This document shows, piece after piece, positions 1 to 5,613 of a stretch of 10,350 bases of DNA. The stretch lies in the NCBI GenBank assembly GCA_023485715.1, contig JAMCZG010000028.1, forward strand, positions 1-10,350, written 5' to 3'. The DNA is from Patescibacteria group bacterium. GTDB lineage: Bacteria > Patescibacteriota > Microgenomatia > Levybacterales > UBA12049. The first letter of the stretch is position 1, and the number at the start of each line of letters is the position of its first letter. The notes below the pieces were generated by a model. It searched no databases. It was given only the letters and a program-made list of their open reading frames with translations, and was not told the origin of the DNA. Position numbers and translations under genes: made by a program.

Positions 1-314
1 GCCGATATAAAATAAAAATCATAAAGCTCCTGCCAGAGATAATAATGGTCTTCGAGCGTTATGCCTTCTGTGCTTATCCGGTAATGAAAATTATATGGCG
101 CAAAAGTTGCCAGGGCAAAAGCAATAAAAACAAGGGATGCGACGATTCCCATCAACAAATACTGGGAAAATAAAAAAAGGATCACTTCGATTACGAGCGC
201 GAGTAAAATTGTGTTTATGTAATACTCCTTGCCCCTTTTTCGAAACGGCCTTCCGGGAGCAGACCACGACAAAAGCGTTCTTACCTGAGTTGGGGAGGAT
301 TCGTTGTCTTCCAT
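1..314 (-). CDS. Two-helix membrane protein with possible PH-like domain, N-terminal 104 residues (C-terminus outside window)
   Basis: The reading frame is open from an ATG at 312-314 to the window edge, so only the N-terminal 104 residues are visible. They show a short polar leader (MEDNESSPTQ), a basic stretch ending in RPFRKRGKEYY, two adjacent hydrophobic segments (about residues 38-72), and then a soluble part with a GI....YYLWQELYDFYF pattern. That order (two helices, then a strand pattern with W.EL..F.F) resembles small bacterial PH-type (DUF304/YdbS-like) membrane proteins. The resemblance is by eye and weak. The start is well supported: a TTGACT-17-TACAGT promoter on this strand predicts transcription beginning at the A of this ATG. 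The gene diverges from the 401-1099 gene. Function is unknown. Confidence 0.7.
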   Translation of the reverse strand, partial: MEDNESSPTQVRTLLSWSAPGRPFRKRGKEYYINTILLALVIEVILFLFSQYLLMGIVASLVFIAFALATFAPYNFHYRISTEGITLEDHYYLWQELYDFYFIS

Positions 315-320
315 ACTTTT

Positions 321-349
321 ACTGTAGATGATTAAGGTATTTTAGTCAA
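321..349 (-). promoter_or_regulatory. Sigma70-like promoter for the leftward gene starting at 314 (leaderless)
   Basis: On the minus strand TTGACT (349-344), a 17-nt spacer and TACAGT (326-321) form a good -35/-10 pair. Counting about 7 nt past the -10 places the transcript start at about 314, which is the A of the ATG, so the mRNA would have no leader and no ribosome binding site. Confidence 0.65.
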
Positions 350-363
350 TATTTTCCGTAAGA

Positions 364-391
364 TTGCAAACGGCGGCAAAAAGAATATAAT
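364..391 (+). promoter_or_regulatory. Sigma70-like promoter for the 401-1099 gene (leaderless)
   Basis: TTGCAA (364-369), a 16-nt spacer and a consensus TATAAT (386-391) precede the ATG at 401. The predicted transcript start at about 398 leaves a leader of about 3 nt. No Shine-Dalgarno sequence is present (TTTTTTAA directly before ATG). Confidence 0.7.
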
Positions 392-400
392 GTTTTTTAA

Positions 401-1099
401 ATGCCGTCTTCAAAAGAAGTTTTACACGGTTCGGATAAAGTAGGCGGTTTTACCTCTTTCGTCAAACGTCCAGGACGATACCTTACGGGCGTCAAGAAAC
501 GAATGGATCCGGAAGTTCTCGTAAACAGCGGAGTAATAAGTACGCTTAATCGTGGAGTTATCGGTTTAGAATTCTTGGCCACCCCGTTTATTTCTGAAGG
601 AATAGAACACATAGATCCAAAGCAAAGAATGATTATCGCAGGAACGGCCATGACTGCAGGACTAATCGTTACGTCGGGTTTTGAACTTAAGACATTGAGG
701 AGTAAAAAAAACTCGAGTCCAAGTATTAATACTAATTTTTATCGAGCGATGTTCGGTGGTAGTGCATTAGCCGGAATGATCGCAGCAAGGATTCACGGCG
801 TTGTCGCAAGAGTGTCGAATCCCACAGATGTTTCCGCGATTATCGGCTCCTTTGTTATAGACAACACAGCGCCGATATGCGCAAGTACGATTTCTGCGGC
901 TGTTATAGGAACGACAGCGTCTGTTCTTATTAATAAATATTATAGAGAAGACAGAATGGGTCTTATTACGGAACATGTATATCCTGCGTTTAAAAAAGTT
1001 ACTCAAAAATTTAAAGAACAAGGGGATATGGATTACACAAGACAAACAACTGAGGAGATAGAAATTTTTAGAGCTTCGCGATCCTTACAATTGAGATAA
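401..1099 (+). CDS. Orphan multi-pass membrane protein, unknown function
   Basis: A 232-residue protein I do not recognise. The basic N-terminus (about residues 1-36, rich in Lys and Arg) is followed by hydrophobic, Gly/Ala/Ile-rich segments at about 41-64, 77-93, 113-138 and 144-178, suggesting three or four membrane helices. A charged C-terminal tail (about 180-232) contains YYREDRMG and a Glu/Arg-rich end. The small-residue-rich helices (SALAGMIAARIHG; SAAVIGTTASVLINKYY) suggest tight helix packing, but no catalytic motif is visible. The start is supported by a promoter placed just before it. It is a single-gene unit: the stop ends at 1099 and an opposing tRNA gene ends at 1101. It could be a lineage-restricted envelope protein; no function is proposed. 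Confidence 0.75.
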   Translation: MPSSKEVLHGSDKVGGFTSFVKRPGRYLTGVKKRMDPEVLVNSGVISTLNRGVIGLEFLATPFISEGIEHIDPKQRMIIAGTAMTAGLIVTSGFELKTLRSKKNSSPSINTNFYRAMFGGSALAGMIAARIHGVVARVSNPTDVSAIIGSFVIDNTAPICASTISAAVIGTTASVLINKYYREDRMGLITEHVYPAFKKVTQKFKEQGDMDYTRQTTEEIEIFRASRSLQLR

Positions 1100-1100
1100 G

Positions 1101-1187
1101 CGGAGAGGGTGAGATTCGAACTCACGGTGGCGAAAACGCCACATTAGTTTTCAAGACTAACGCCATAGTCCACTCGGCCACCTCTCC
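1101..1187 (-). tRNA. tRNA-Ser(UGA)
   Basis: On the minus strand the acceptor stem GGAGAGG (1187-1181) pairs with CCTCTCC (1108-1102), followed by discriminator G at 1101. The anticodon arm is TTAGT-CTTGAAA-ACTAA, giving anticodon UGA. A long variable arm (TGGCG-TTTT-CGCCA) marks a class II serine tRNA, and the T arm GTGAG-TTCGAAT-CTCAC is canonical. CCA is not encoded (next bases CTT), so it must be added enzymatically. The 3' end lies 1 nt from the stop codon of the opposing gene at 401-1099. Confidence 0.95.
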
Positions 1188-1257
1188 CTTCGTCACTTCG
1201 CTTCTCAGGCAAGCCCTTTGAAAATAAAATAATGCGCTTGCGCCGAACGGAGTGAGG
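1188..1257 (-). repeat. Imperfect inverted repeat in the spacer between the two serine tRNA genes
   Basis: CACTTCGCTTC (1194-1204) can pair with GAACGGAGTG (1245-1254), giving 10 base pairs including one G-T wobble, with one bulged C. The loop contains the short palindrome GCGCTTGCGC (1234-1243). The arms read GAAGCGAAGTGAC and GAACGGAGTGAG, a purine-rich GC-containing motif that stands out in this AT-rich sequence. If both tRNAs are co-transcribed from the promoter at 1357-1365, the hairpin would lie between them and could guide processing. It could also be a decayed dispersed repeat. Confidence 0.4.
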
Positions 1258-1346
1258 CGGAGGAGGTGAGATTCGAACTCACGCGAGCTTATTCAGCTCA
1301 AGGGTTTAGCAAACCCTCGCAATGGACCAAGCTATGCGACTCCTCC
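1258..1346 (-). tRNA. tRNA-Ser(GCU)
   Basis: On the minus strand acceptor GGAGGAG (1346-1340) pairs with CTCCTCC (1265-1259), with discriminator G at 1258. The anticodon arm AGGGT-TTGCTAA-ACCCT gives anticodon GCU, reading AGC/AGU. A long variable arm (GAGCT-GAAT-AAGCTC) identifies a class II serine tRNA, and the T arm GTGAG-TTCGAAT-CTCAC is canonical. CCA is not encoded (CCT follows the discriminator). It lies upstream of tRNA-Ser(UGA) on the same strand, so the two serine acceptors probably share a transcript. Confidence 0.95.
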
Positions 1347-1356
1347 AAACGATCGT

Positions 1357-1365
1357 ATTATACCA
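1357..1365 (-). promoter_or_regulatory. Extended -10 promoter for the serine tRNA pair
   Basis: The minus strand reads TGGTATAAT (1365-1357), a TGn-extended consensus -10. No convincing -35 lies 16-18 nt upstream. Transcription would begin near 1350, about 4 nt before the mature tRNA-Ser(GCU) 5' end at 1346. Confidence 0.6.
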
Positions 1366-1381
1366 TCAAACCTCTTTGACC

Positions 1382-1390
1382 TGCTACACT
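1382..1390 (+). promoter_or_regulatory. Probable extended -10 promoter for comF (leaderless)
   Basis: TGCTACACT (1382-1390) fits a TGn-extended -10 element. The predicted start at about 1397-1398 is 1-2 nt before the comF ATG at 1399. A TTGACC at 1376-1381 is too close to serve as its -35. It faces the tRNA promoter across about 17 nt. Confidence 0.45.
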
Positions 1391-1398
1391 TAGCTTAA

Positions 1399-2088
1399 AT
1401 GGGCGTTTTAGATTTTCTTTTCCCCAAATACTGCATAAATTGTAAAAAACTGGGCTCATACATTTGTGACAGGTGTTTTTCCTATTTATCTTTTGACGAA
1501 GAAAAAATATGCGTGGTTTGCGACCGGCCGTCAATGAACAGTTTAACTCATCCTCGCTGTTCAACAAAATACGTAATAGACGGCGTGTTTACGAGCCTTG
1601 TCTATAAAGGGATTGTTAAAAAGCTTATCTACAAATTTAAATACAACCCTTATCTTTCTGACCTCAAAAACGTACTTATCGAGCTTTTTTACGAAAACTT
1701 AATTCAGAAAGAAGGTTTTTACAAGGTTTTTTCAAAAGACTCACTTTTTATTCCTATACCGCTCCACAAATCAAAATTAAAAAAGAGAGGATACAATCAA
1801 GCAGAGATTTTAGCAAAAGGGCTTTCGGAAAAATTAGGAAATCCAATGCTTTCAGTTTTGGAAAGGGTAAAAGAAACATTAACTCAAGTCGGTCTTTCTA
1901 AAGAAGAGAGAAAGAAAAATATTCTTGGATCGTTAGCAGTCCGTAATAGCGTGGAAGTATCTAAATATCCCAATATCTTTCTGGTCGATGACATTTTAAC
2001 CACAGGGGCCACTTTTTCGGAAGCAGCAAAAGTGCTTAAAAGGAAAGGTGTAAGGCGCGTTTTTGGCCTCGCCTTAGCCAGGGATTGA
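1399..2088 (+). CDS. comF: ComF family phosphoribosyltransferase-like protein
   Basis: A 229-residue protein of typical ComF length. The N-terminus has the family's zinc-ribbon cysteines: CINC (12-15), CDRC (23-26), CVVC (38-41) and C54. The middle carries the IPIPLHKSKLKKRGYNQA motif (about 118-135). The C-terminus has the PRPP-binding loop of type I phosphoribosyltransferases, FLVDDILTTGAT (about 194-205), with both Asp residues and TTGAT intact. In naturally competent bacteria ComF/ComFC acts in the cytoplasm during uptake of single-stranded DNA; its exact substrate is unsettled. Many CPR bacteria have com genes, which fits scavenging of DNA, but no other com gene is visible here. It stands alone after a probable leaderless promoter and ends 3 nt before the -35 of ssrA. 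Confidence 0.93.
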   Translation: MGVLDFLFPKYCINCKKLGSYICDRCFSYLSFDEEKICVVCDRPSMNSLTHPRCSTKYVIDGVFTSLVYKGIVKKLIYKFKYNPYLSDLKNVLIELFYENLIQKEGFYKVFSKDSLFIPIPLHKSKLKKRGYNQAEILAKGLSEKLGNPMLSVLERVKETLTQVGLSKEERKKNILGSLAVRNSVEVSKYPNIFLVDDILTTGATFSEAAKVLKRKGVRRVFGLALARD

Positions 2089-2090
2089 GC

Positions 2091-2119
2091 TTGACTTAAG
2101 GGTAAAAATTGGGTATAAT
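2091..2119 (+). promoter_or_regulatory. Strong promoter of ssrA
   Basis: TTGACT (2091-2096), a 17-nt spacer and consensus TATAAT (2114-2119) form the best promoter in the window. The predicted start near 2126 is about 3 nt before the mature tmRNA 5' end at 2129, so little 5' trimming is needed. The -35 begins 3 nt after the comF stop. Confidence 0.8.
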
Positions 2120-2128
2120 ACAAGCCTT

Positions 2129-2516
2129 GGGGATGCATCGCATCGACAAGAAAGTACATTAAAAAACCGCAAGCCGACTTTGAATAACAGTCGTAAAACA
2201 GATTCAAATTATAAATGCTAAGAGGTCACTCTTTAGCGGTTTTATGGCTTATCAGCCAAGAGCGAATTTCGCTTATTTAACTGCTTAAGTTGTAAAATCT
2301 GTTCATGTTATCTTTTCTCAACGGGGTGATATGGGCACAAAAACAGTTGAGATATGGTAAGGAAAACGGTTTTCGTCCTTATTCATTATTTATAAACCTT
2401 GACTTTATTCGTTCCTGTCGATTGGAAAAGAATAAAGCGACTTTTAAAAATCGAATAAGCTTGTAGATGTTTTTTAAGGATATTCTTGGACTCCGGATCA
2501 CTTCCGGACATCTCCA
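2129..2516 (+). ncRNA. ssrA: Transfer-messenger RNA (tmRNA)
   Basis: A tRNA-like/mRNA-like RNA that rescues ribosomes stalled on broken mRNAs, working with SmpB. The acceptor GGGGATG (2129-2135) pairs with CATCTCC (2509-2515), discriminator A at 2516, and the third pair is G-U, the alanine identity signal. The T stem is TCCGG/CCGGA (2492-2496/2504-2508). ACAAG near the 5' end can pair with CTTGT near 2459-2463 (helix 2). Two H-type pseudoknots are visible after the coding part: TAAGGA/TCCTTA (2358-2363/2376-2381) with GGTTT/AAACC (2368-2372/2394-2398), and CTTTATTC/GAATAAAG (2403-2410/2430-2437) with TCGATT/AATCGA (2418-2423/2449-2454). CCA is not encoded (CAA follows A73). The T-loop, first pseudoknot and tag are unusual (see findings). 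Length 388 nt is normal. Confidence 0.93.
2193..2288 (+). other. Probable tmRNA tag reading frame (start uncertain)
   Basis: By analogy with E. coli tmRNA, where AGUC precedes the GCA resume codon, the AGTC at 2189-2192 points to GTA at 2193 as the resume codon. This frame stays open for 31 codons and ends TTA ACT GCT TAA (2277-2288), parallel to the usual TTA GCA GCT TAA (-LAA). The tag would end PRANFAYLTA, similar in length and style to the long mycoplasma tags. A later resume codon at GCT 2217 would give 23 residues starting with Ala. A competing frame ends at TAA 2219-2221 with the atypical tail SNYKC. The frame choice is inference. Confidence 0.45.
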
Positions 2517-2522
2517 CAAAAA

Positions 2523-2963
2523 TTAAACAGGGGAATTTAGTTCGGCTTCGACCTCTCTTCGGAGGTCTCTTTTTTTAATCGCCTCTTTTTTTTGGTATTT
2601 TTTCTTCCCACGGCCCAAACCGAGCTCAACTTTTATAAAATGGTGTTTATCGTAAAGCGAGAGGGGAACAACAGATAAATTTGAACCATCCATTTTCGAT
2701 TTAAGGCTGATTATTTCTTTTTTATGGAGCAGAAGTTTGCGAGTCCTTTTTTCGTCATAGTTTTCGATCTGTGCGTATTTATACGGGAAAATTTTAGCGT
2801 TTAAAAGATATGCCTCGCTCCCTAAAATCCTGACGTGGCTTCCGCTTAAATCTGCGTGTCCGAGCCTCACTGCTTTTACCTCAGAACCATACAAATTAAT
2901 CCCGGCTTCGAACCGCTCTAAAATTTCGTAATCGTAAAAGGCTCTTCTGTTCGTAATTTTCAT
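2523..2963 (-). CDS. smpB: SsrA-binding protein SmpB
   Basis: A 146-residue protein of normal SmpB length; it binds the tRNA-like domain of tmRNA and carries it into stalled ribosomes. Family signatures run in order: NRRAFYDYEILERFEAGI at the N-terminus, LYGSEVKAVR (24-33), LLNAKIFPYKYA (53-64), RTRKLLLHKKEI (73-84), KVELGLGRGKKKY (111-123) and the basic C-terminal IKKRDLRRE (129-137), the part that reaches into the mRNA channel. A small variation is YQKKE where YDKRE is usual. It converges on ssrA, its stop codon lying 6 nt from the tmRNA 3' end, so the two partners are adjacent on opposite strands. It follows the envelope gene at 3006 by 42 nt but has its own promoter, predicted to make a leaderless mRNA. 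Confidence 0.97.
   Translation of the reverse strand: MKITNRRAFYDYEILERFEAGINLYGSEVKAVRLGHADLSGSHVRILGSEAYLLNAKIFPYKYAQIENYDEKRTRKLLLHKKEIISLKSKMDGSNLSVVPLSLYDKHHFIKVELGLGRGKKKYQKKEAIKKRDLRREVEAELNSPV
2550..2576 (+). terminator. Rho-independent terminator of ssrA, embedded in the smpB coding sequence
   Basis: On the plus strand GACCTC (2550-2555), loop TCTTCG and GAGGTC (2562-2567) are followed by TCTTTTTTT (2568-2576). The stem and U-tract point in the ssrA direction, about 35 nt after the mature tmRNA 3' end. On the opposite strand the same bases encode about residues 130-138 of SmpB; the U-tract lies opposite the Lys-Lys-Arg codons AAA AAA AGA. Confidence 0.75.
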
Positions 2964-2969
2964 AGCCTA

Positions 2970-2998
2970 ATAATACTTTAAATGAGAAAAAATGTAAA
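2970..2998 (-). promoter_or_regulatory. Sigma70-like promoter for smpB (leaderless)
   Basis: The minus strand reads TTTACA (2998-2993), 17 nt, TATTAT (2975-2970). Counting 7 nt on gives a predicted start at 2963, the A of the smpB ATG. The -35 lies only 8 nt after the stop of the upstream gene, and no Shine-Dalgarno sequence precedes the ATG (TTAGGCT). Confidence 0.65.
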
Positions 2999-3005
2999 TT
3001 TATCC

Positions 3006-4727
3006 CTAGTTGATCGTAATTTCGTAGATTTTTCCGCCAGAAAGTACGAGGATCTTTTTGTCCTTTTCCAAAACCTCAAAATCTTTTGCATCTTTCAATA
3101 CTCTGGATTTATACTGTGCTACATAACTTCCGTCTTTTTTTAAAACCACGATTCTTTCATTTACGTTATCGAGTATATAGATGTTATCAAAATCGACATT
3201 TGTATAAATCCGATTTGGATTAGAGAACGGTTGGTCAAGACCCGTTATCTTAAAATTTTCCGCCTTTCCCCTTAAGAATTTTAAAATATTTCCATCTTGC
3301 AAAATTACATAAAGGGCTCCGTCAACAGTTATCGCGGTCGCCGAAGAGAGATCAGCCGTTTCTGAAAGATAATCCGTTTTTGAATAACTAGATCCGCTCG
3401 GGACAAATTTAAAAATTTTATCGGCATTTTTATCTAGGACATAAACGTTCCCGAGGTATACGTCGATGCCTGCTTCTTTTTCCCAGTCGGTTTTGATGAT
3501 TAAATTTTCTTTTTCGTTTTCCTTATCGACACTGGTTACACCGCCGGAATTTACGTAATATATGTTTTTACTGTTCTGCGCAAAAAGCTTGGAATCTTCC
3601 TTTTTTGTCTCAAACGACAATAATTTGCTGCTTGCCTTATCAACTTCTTTTGCCTCGACGGTGTTTACTTCGGAGACTTCGGATATTGCGCTTTCGATTT
3701 TTGTTAAAAGTTCCGCGATCTTTCTTCCTTCCTCGGAGTCGGGTTTAAACTGGTTTTTGTTGTCGTTTAGCGTTTTTTGCGCAGACAAGAAGTCGTCTCT
3801 GGCTAAATTCTTGTTTAAACTCAACAAGCTTTGTCCCTCGTCGTATTTTTTCTGGGCGCTTGGGTAAATTTCGTTAAATACGGTTTTTGTTTTTTGATCT
3901 TCACGATTTTTTATCGCCAAATAAACGCTTCCTATCAAAATGATCGCGATTATTACGGCAATACTTAAAAAAACTTTTTTTGAATGACCAAAGTTTAATT
4001 TTGTATAATTTGCTTTAATCGAATTTAAAAAAGAGGGCGAAGAAAACTTGGAGCGGGGTTCCTCATGGGGAATTTCCTCTTCTAATATTTCCTCTTTTTT
4101 TTCTGGCATATGGTCTTCGATTTTGTAGGAAATAACTACTGCAGATGCTTCACCTTCCTGTTTTTCGTGGATTTTAGGAGACAGGTTTTCGGCGATTTCG
4201 GATGGGGAAAAACTGTCGATTTCGGATATTAACTTTTCTTTGGTAATTGTTTCGACAAATTTTTCCGTTGCCAGAATAACGATATCGTTGTCTTCTAAAA
4301 ATCCAGATGCGGATTTTAATTGCTTGTCCGAAGAATCCAAAACAGTCCCGGTCTTTTCTCCTCGTTTTATTAAAATCTTACCGTTCCCCGCTAGAAAACA
4401 ATACATTATGTTTTGCGTGATGCAGGACACTATAAAACAGGAATTAGCGTCGTTTGGAATTTTCTCGAAAGCTAAAGAAACCGCTTTTTTAATCGACTCG
4501 AGGTCTTTGACTTCGAGCGTGAAGAACTCGGTTTCGAGGGTATTTAAAATATCTTTTCCGACCGAAGCGAGAGATTCATCCTCTCCGACTTCCTCTTTGG
4601 AAAGCGATAGAACTGCGAAAAGTCCACCCGCATTATAGGCCTGCGACCAAGACGTGAGCGTCGGTGTTGCGACGATTTTAGAGAAAGCCAGTTTTGGTTT
4701 GTCTGGATTATAATTTTCTTCGGCCAT
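3006..4727 (-). CDS. Degenerate PP2C-like domain, one membrane helix, coiled region and probable beta-propeller
   Basis: A 573-residue protein. Residues about 14-203 follow the layout of PPM/PP2C phosphatases: an opening GLFAVLSLSKEE where active enzymes have GLFAVADGMGG, a middle YCFLAGNGKILIKRG resembling vGDSRvyl.r, LEDNDIVILATEKF resembling l.pGD.lll.TDGl, and a closing GEASAVVISY where a metal-binding DN is usual. The metal-binding Asp residues appear lost, so it is probably a pseudophosphatase. An acidic linker (about 204-225) leads to one transmembrane helix (about 251-272). Residues 273-380 are polar and probably helical. The C-terminus (about 385-573) has repeats such as IDVYLGNVYVLDKNADKIFKF and DNIYILDNVNERIVVLKKDG, typical of NHL-like propeller blades. 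The expected topology is an inner pseudophosphatase and an outer propeller. It is the last gene of the envelope operon, starting 6 nt after the upstream stop. Confidence 0.75.
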   Translation of the reverse strand: MAEENYNPDKPKLAFSKIVATPTLTSWSQAYNAGGLFAVLSLSKEEVGEDESLASVGKDILNTLETEFFTLEVKDLESIKKAVSLAFEKIPNDANSCFIVSCITQNIMYCFLAGNGKILIKRGEKTGTVLDSSDKQLKSASGFLEDNDIVILATEKFVETITKEKLISEIDSFSPSEIAENLSPKIHEKQEGEASAVVISYKIEDHMPEKKEEILEEEIPHEEPRSKFSSPSFLNSIKANYTKLNFGHSKKVFLSIAVIIAIILIGSVYLAIKNREDQKTKTVFNEIYPSAQKKYDEGQSLLSLNKNLARDDFLSAQKTLNDNKNQFKPDSEEGRKIAELLTKIESAISEVSEVNTVEAKEVDKASSKLLSFETKKEDSKLFAQNSKNIYYVNSGGVTSVDKENEKENLIIKTDWEKEAGIDVYLGNVYVLDKNADKIFKFVPSGSSYSKTDYLSETADLSSATAITVDGALYVILQDGNILKFLRGKAENFKITGLDQPFSNPNRIYTNVDFDNIYILDNVNERIVVLKKDGSYVAQYKSRVLKDAKDFEVLEKDKKILVLSGGKIYEITIN

Positions 4728-4733
4728 TTTCGA

Positions 4734-4970
4734 TTACAGTATAACAAGCGCTGCCAAAAAAAGCGAAATTGCGATGACTATATTTATAACCGTAATTATA
4801 GTCAGAGTCGTCGATGTATGAATTTCCGAAATAACATTATTCATAGTCCTTACTTGATTAAAAACGATGAGGGAAAAAATAATATAGGCCGATAAAAAGA
4901 TTAAAAATACAATTTTTATCAAAAATAACGGGCTGGTAAGTTGCAATAAAGACAAAATATTATCTGGCAT
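4734..4970 (-). CDS. Small two-helix membrane protein, unknown function
   Basis: A 78-residue protein with two hydrophobic segments (about 14-37 and 54-77) joined by a short polar loop containing QVRTMNNVISEIHTS. Small proteins with this layout are frequent in Microgenomates genomes and carry only a domain-of-unknown-function label (possibly the DUF5657 type; from memory, not checked). Its start overlaps the end of the upstream PH-domain gene by 11 nt, and AGAAGGG just upstream of the ATG may act as a ribosome binding site. The tight coupling with its neighbours suggests a role in the same envelope complex. Confidence 0.75.
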   Translation of the reverse strand: MPDNILSLLQLTSPLFLIKIVFLIFLSAYIIFSLIVFNQVRTMNNVISEIHTSTTLTIITVINIVIAISLFLAALVIL

Positions 4971-5610
4971 GTCCCTTCTTTCCGATTAATTCATTAATTA
5001 TGCCTACCACTCTAGACGGATTTATTACTGCTAGAAAATCAAAATGCACGATTTCCCCGGCTGTTTGGACGATTACGTCACCGTAATTAAAAAGTGTGGC
5101 AAAAAACCCGACCTGGGTGTAACTTACGTCCTCGACTAATTCGAGTTTTGTCATCGCGACGTTGTGGTATACAAGTTCGTAAAAGTCAATATCGACTATG
5201 CGTTCGTTAGTAACAAGACTAATATTGTAGTGCCATGTGATAAATTTTACAAAGGTGTAATTAAAAACCAAAACGTAATAAAAAACAACAAAAAATATAA
5301 TAAAATTTTCCGGGATAAAGGCGGGGATAATACGAACGACCGGAGATAAAAAAAGTATTAATACAGGAACAGCGAGTAAGACAAGAGTTATTAAAATCCA
5401 TGACAAGTTTTTGGCAAAATGTGCCCGTAAAAAAAGTAAAATTTTTTCGTTTTCGTCTTGGTCTCTAAAATTAACTCCGTCTGGTTCTCGTTGAAAAGAA
5501 GTAAAAAAACCTGGGTGATGGTGTTTGAAACGGGGATTCACCGATTTGTGCTCTTCTGTGTTTGAATTTGTCGTCGTCGTTTGGTTTTTCGGAGTAAAAA
5601 TATCCGGCAT
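4960..5610 (-). CDS. Bacterial PH (DUF304-like) domain membrane protein
   Basis: A 216-residue protein. The N-terminal 55 residues are polar and probably disordered (TTTT, HHH). Two membrane helices follow (about 69-90 and 102-124). Then comes the signature of the YdbS/DUF304 bacterial PH family: WHYNISLVTNERIVDID (126-142), LELVEDVSYTQVG (156-168) and FNYGDVIVQTAG (174-185). The family is membrane anchored with a small PH-like beta barrel; its ligands are mostly unknown. It is the second gene of the operon: its ATG lies 3 nt after the upstream stop codon, preceded by a good Shine-Dalgarno sequence AGAGG with a 6-nt spacer that overlaps that stop. The partial protein at 1-314 may be a distant relative. 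Confidence 0.88.
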   Translation of the reverse strand: MPDIFTPKNQTTTTNSNTEEHKSVNPRFKHHHPGFFTSFQREPDGVNFRDQDENEKILLFLRAHFAKNLSWILITLVLLAVPVLILFLSPVVRIIPAFIPENFIIFFVVFYYVLVFNYTFVKFITWHYNISLVTNERIVDIDFYELVYHNVAMTKLELVEDVSYTQVGFFATLFNYGDVIVQTAGEIVHFDFLAVINPSRVVGIINELIGKKGHAR

Positions 5611-5613
5611 AAT

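Noticed and set aside
767..1045. Minus-strand open frame of 92 codons opposite the 401-1099 gene
   Set aside because: The translation is Cys/Arg/Asn-rich with no motif, fully nested in a gene with a better promoter and a plausible protein.
1234..1243. GCGCTTGCGC followed on the minus strand by ATTATTTTATTTT, as a terminator for tRNA-Ser(GCU)
   Set aside because: A 4-bp stem with a 2-nt loop cannot form as drawn, and the T-rich run is interrupted; too weak to call.
1376..1381. TTGACC as a -35 box for comF
   Set aside because: A -10 at normal spacing would fall inside comF; no matching hexamer is there.
1884..2207. Minus-strand open frame across the comF end and ssrA start
   Set aside because: It overlaps comF and the tmRNA 5' domain, both strongly supported, and has no recognisable domain.
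3562..3867. Plus-strand open frame of 101 codons within the pseudo-PP2C/propeller gene
   Set aside because: Ser/Phe/Leu-rich antisense translation of a Lys/Glu/Asp-rich coding region; no initiation signals or domain.
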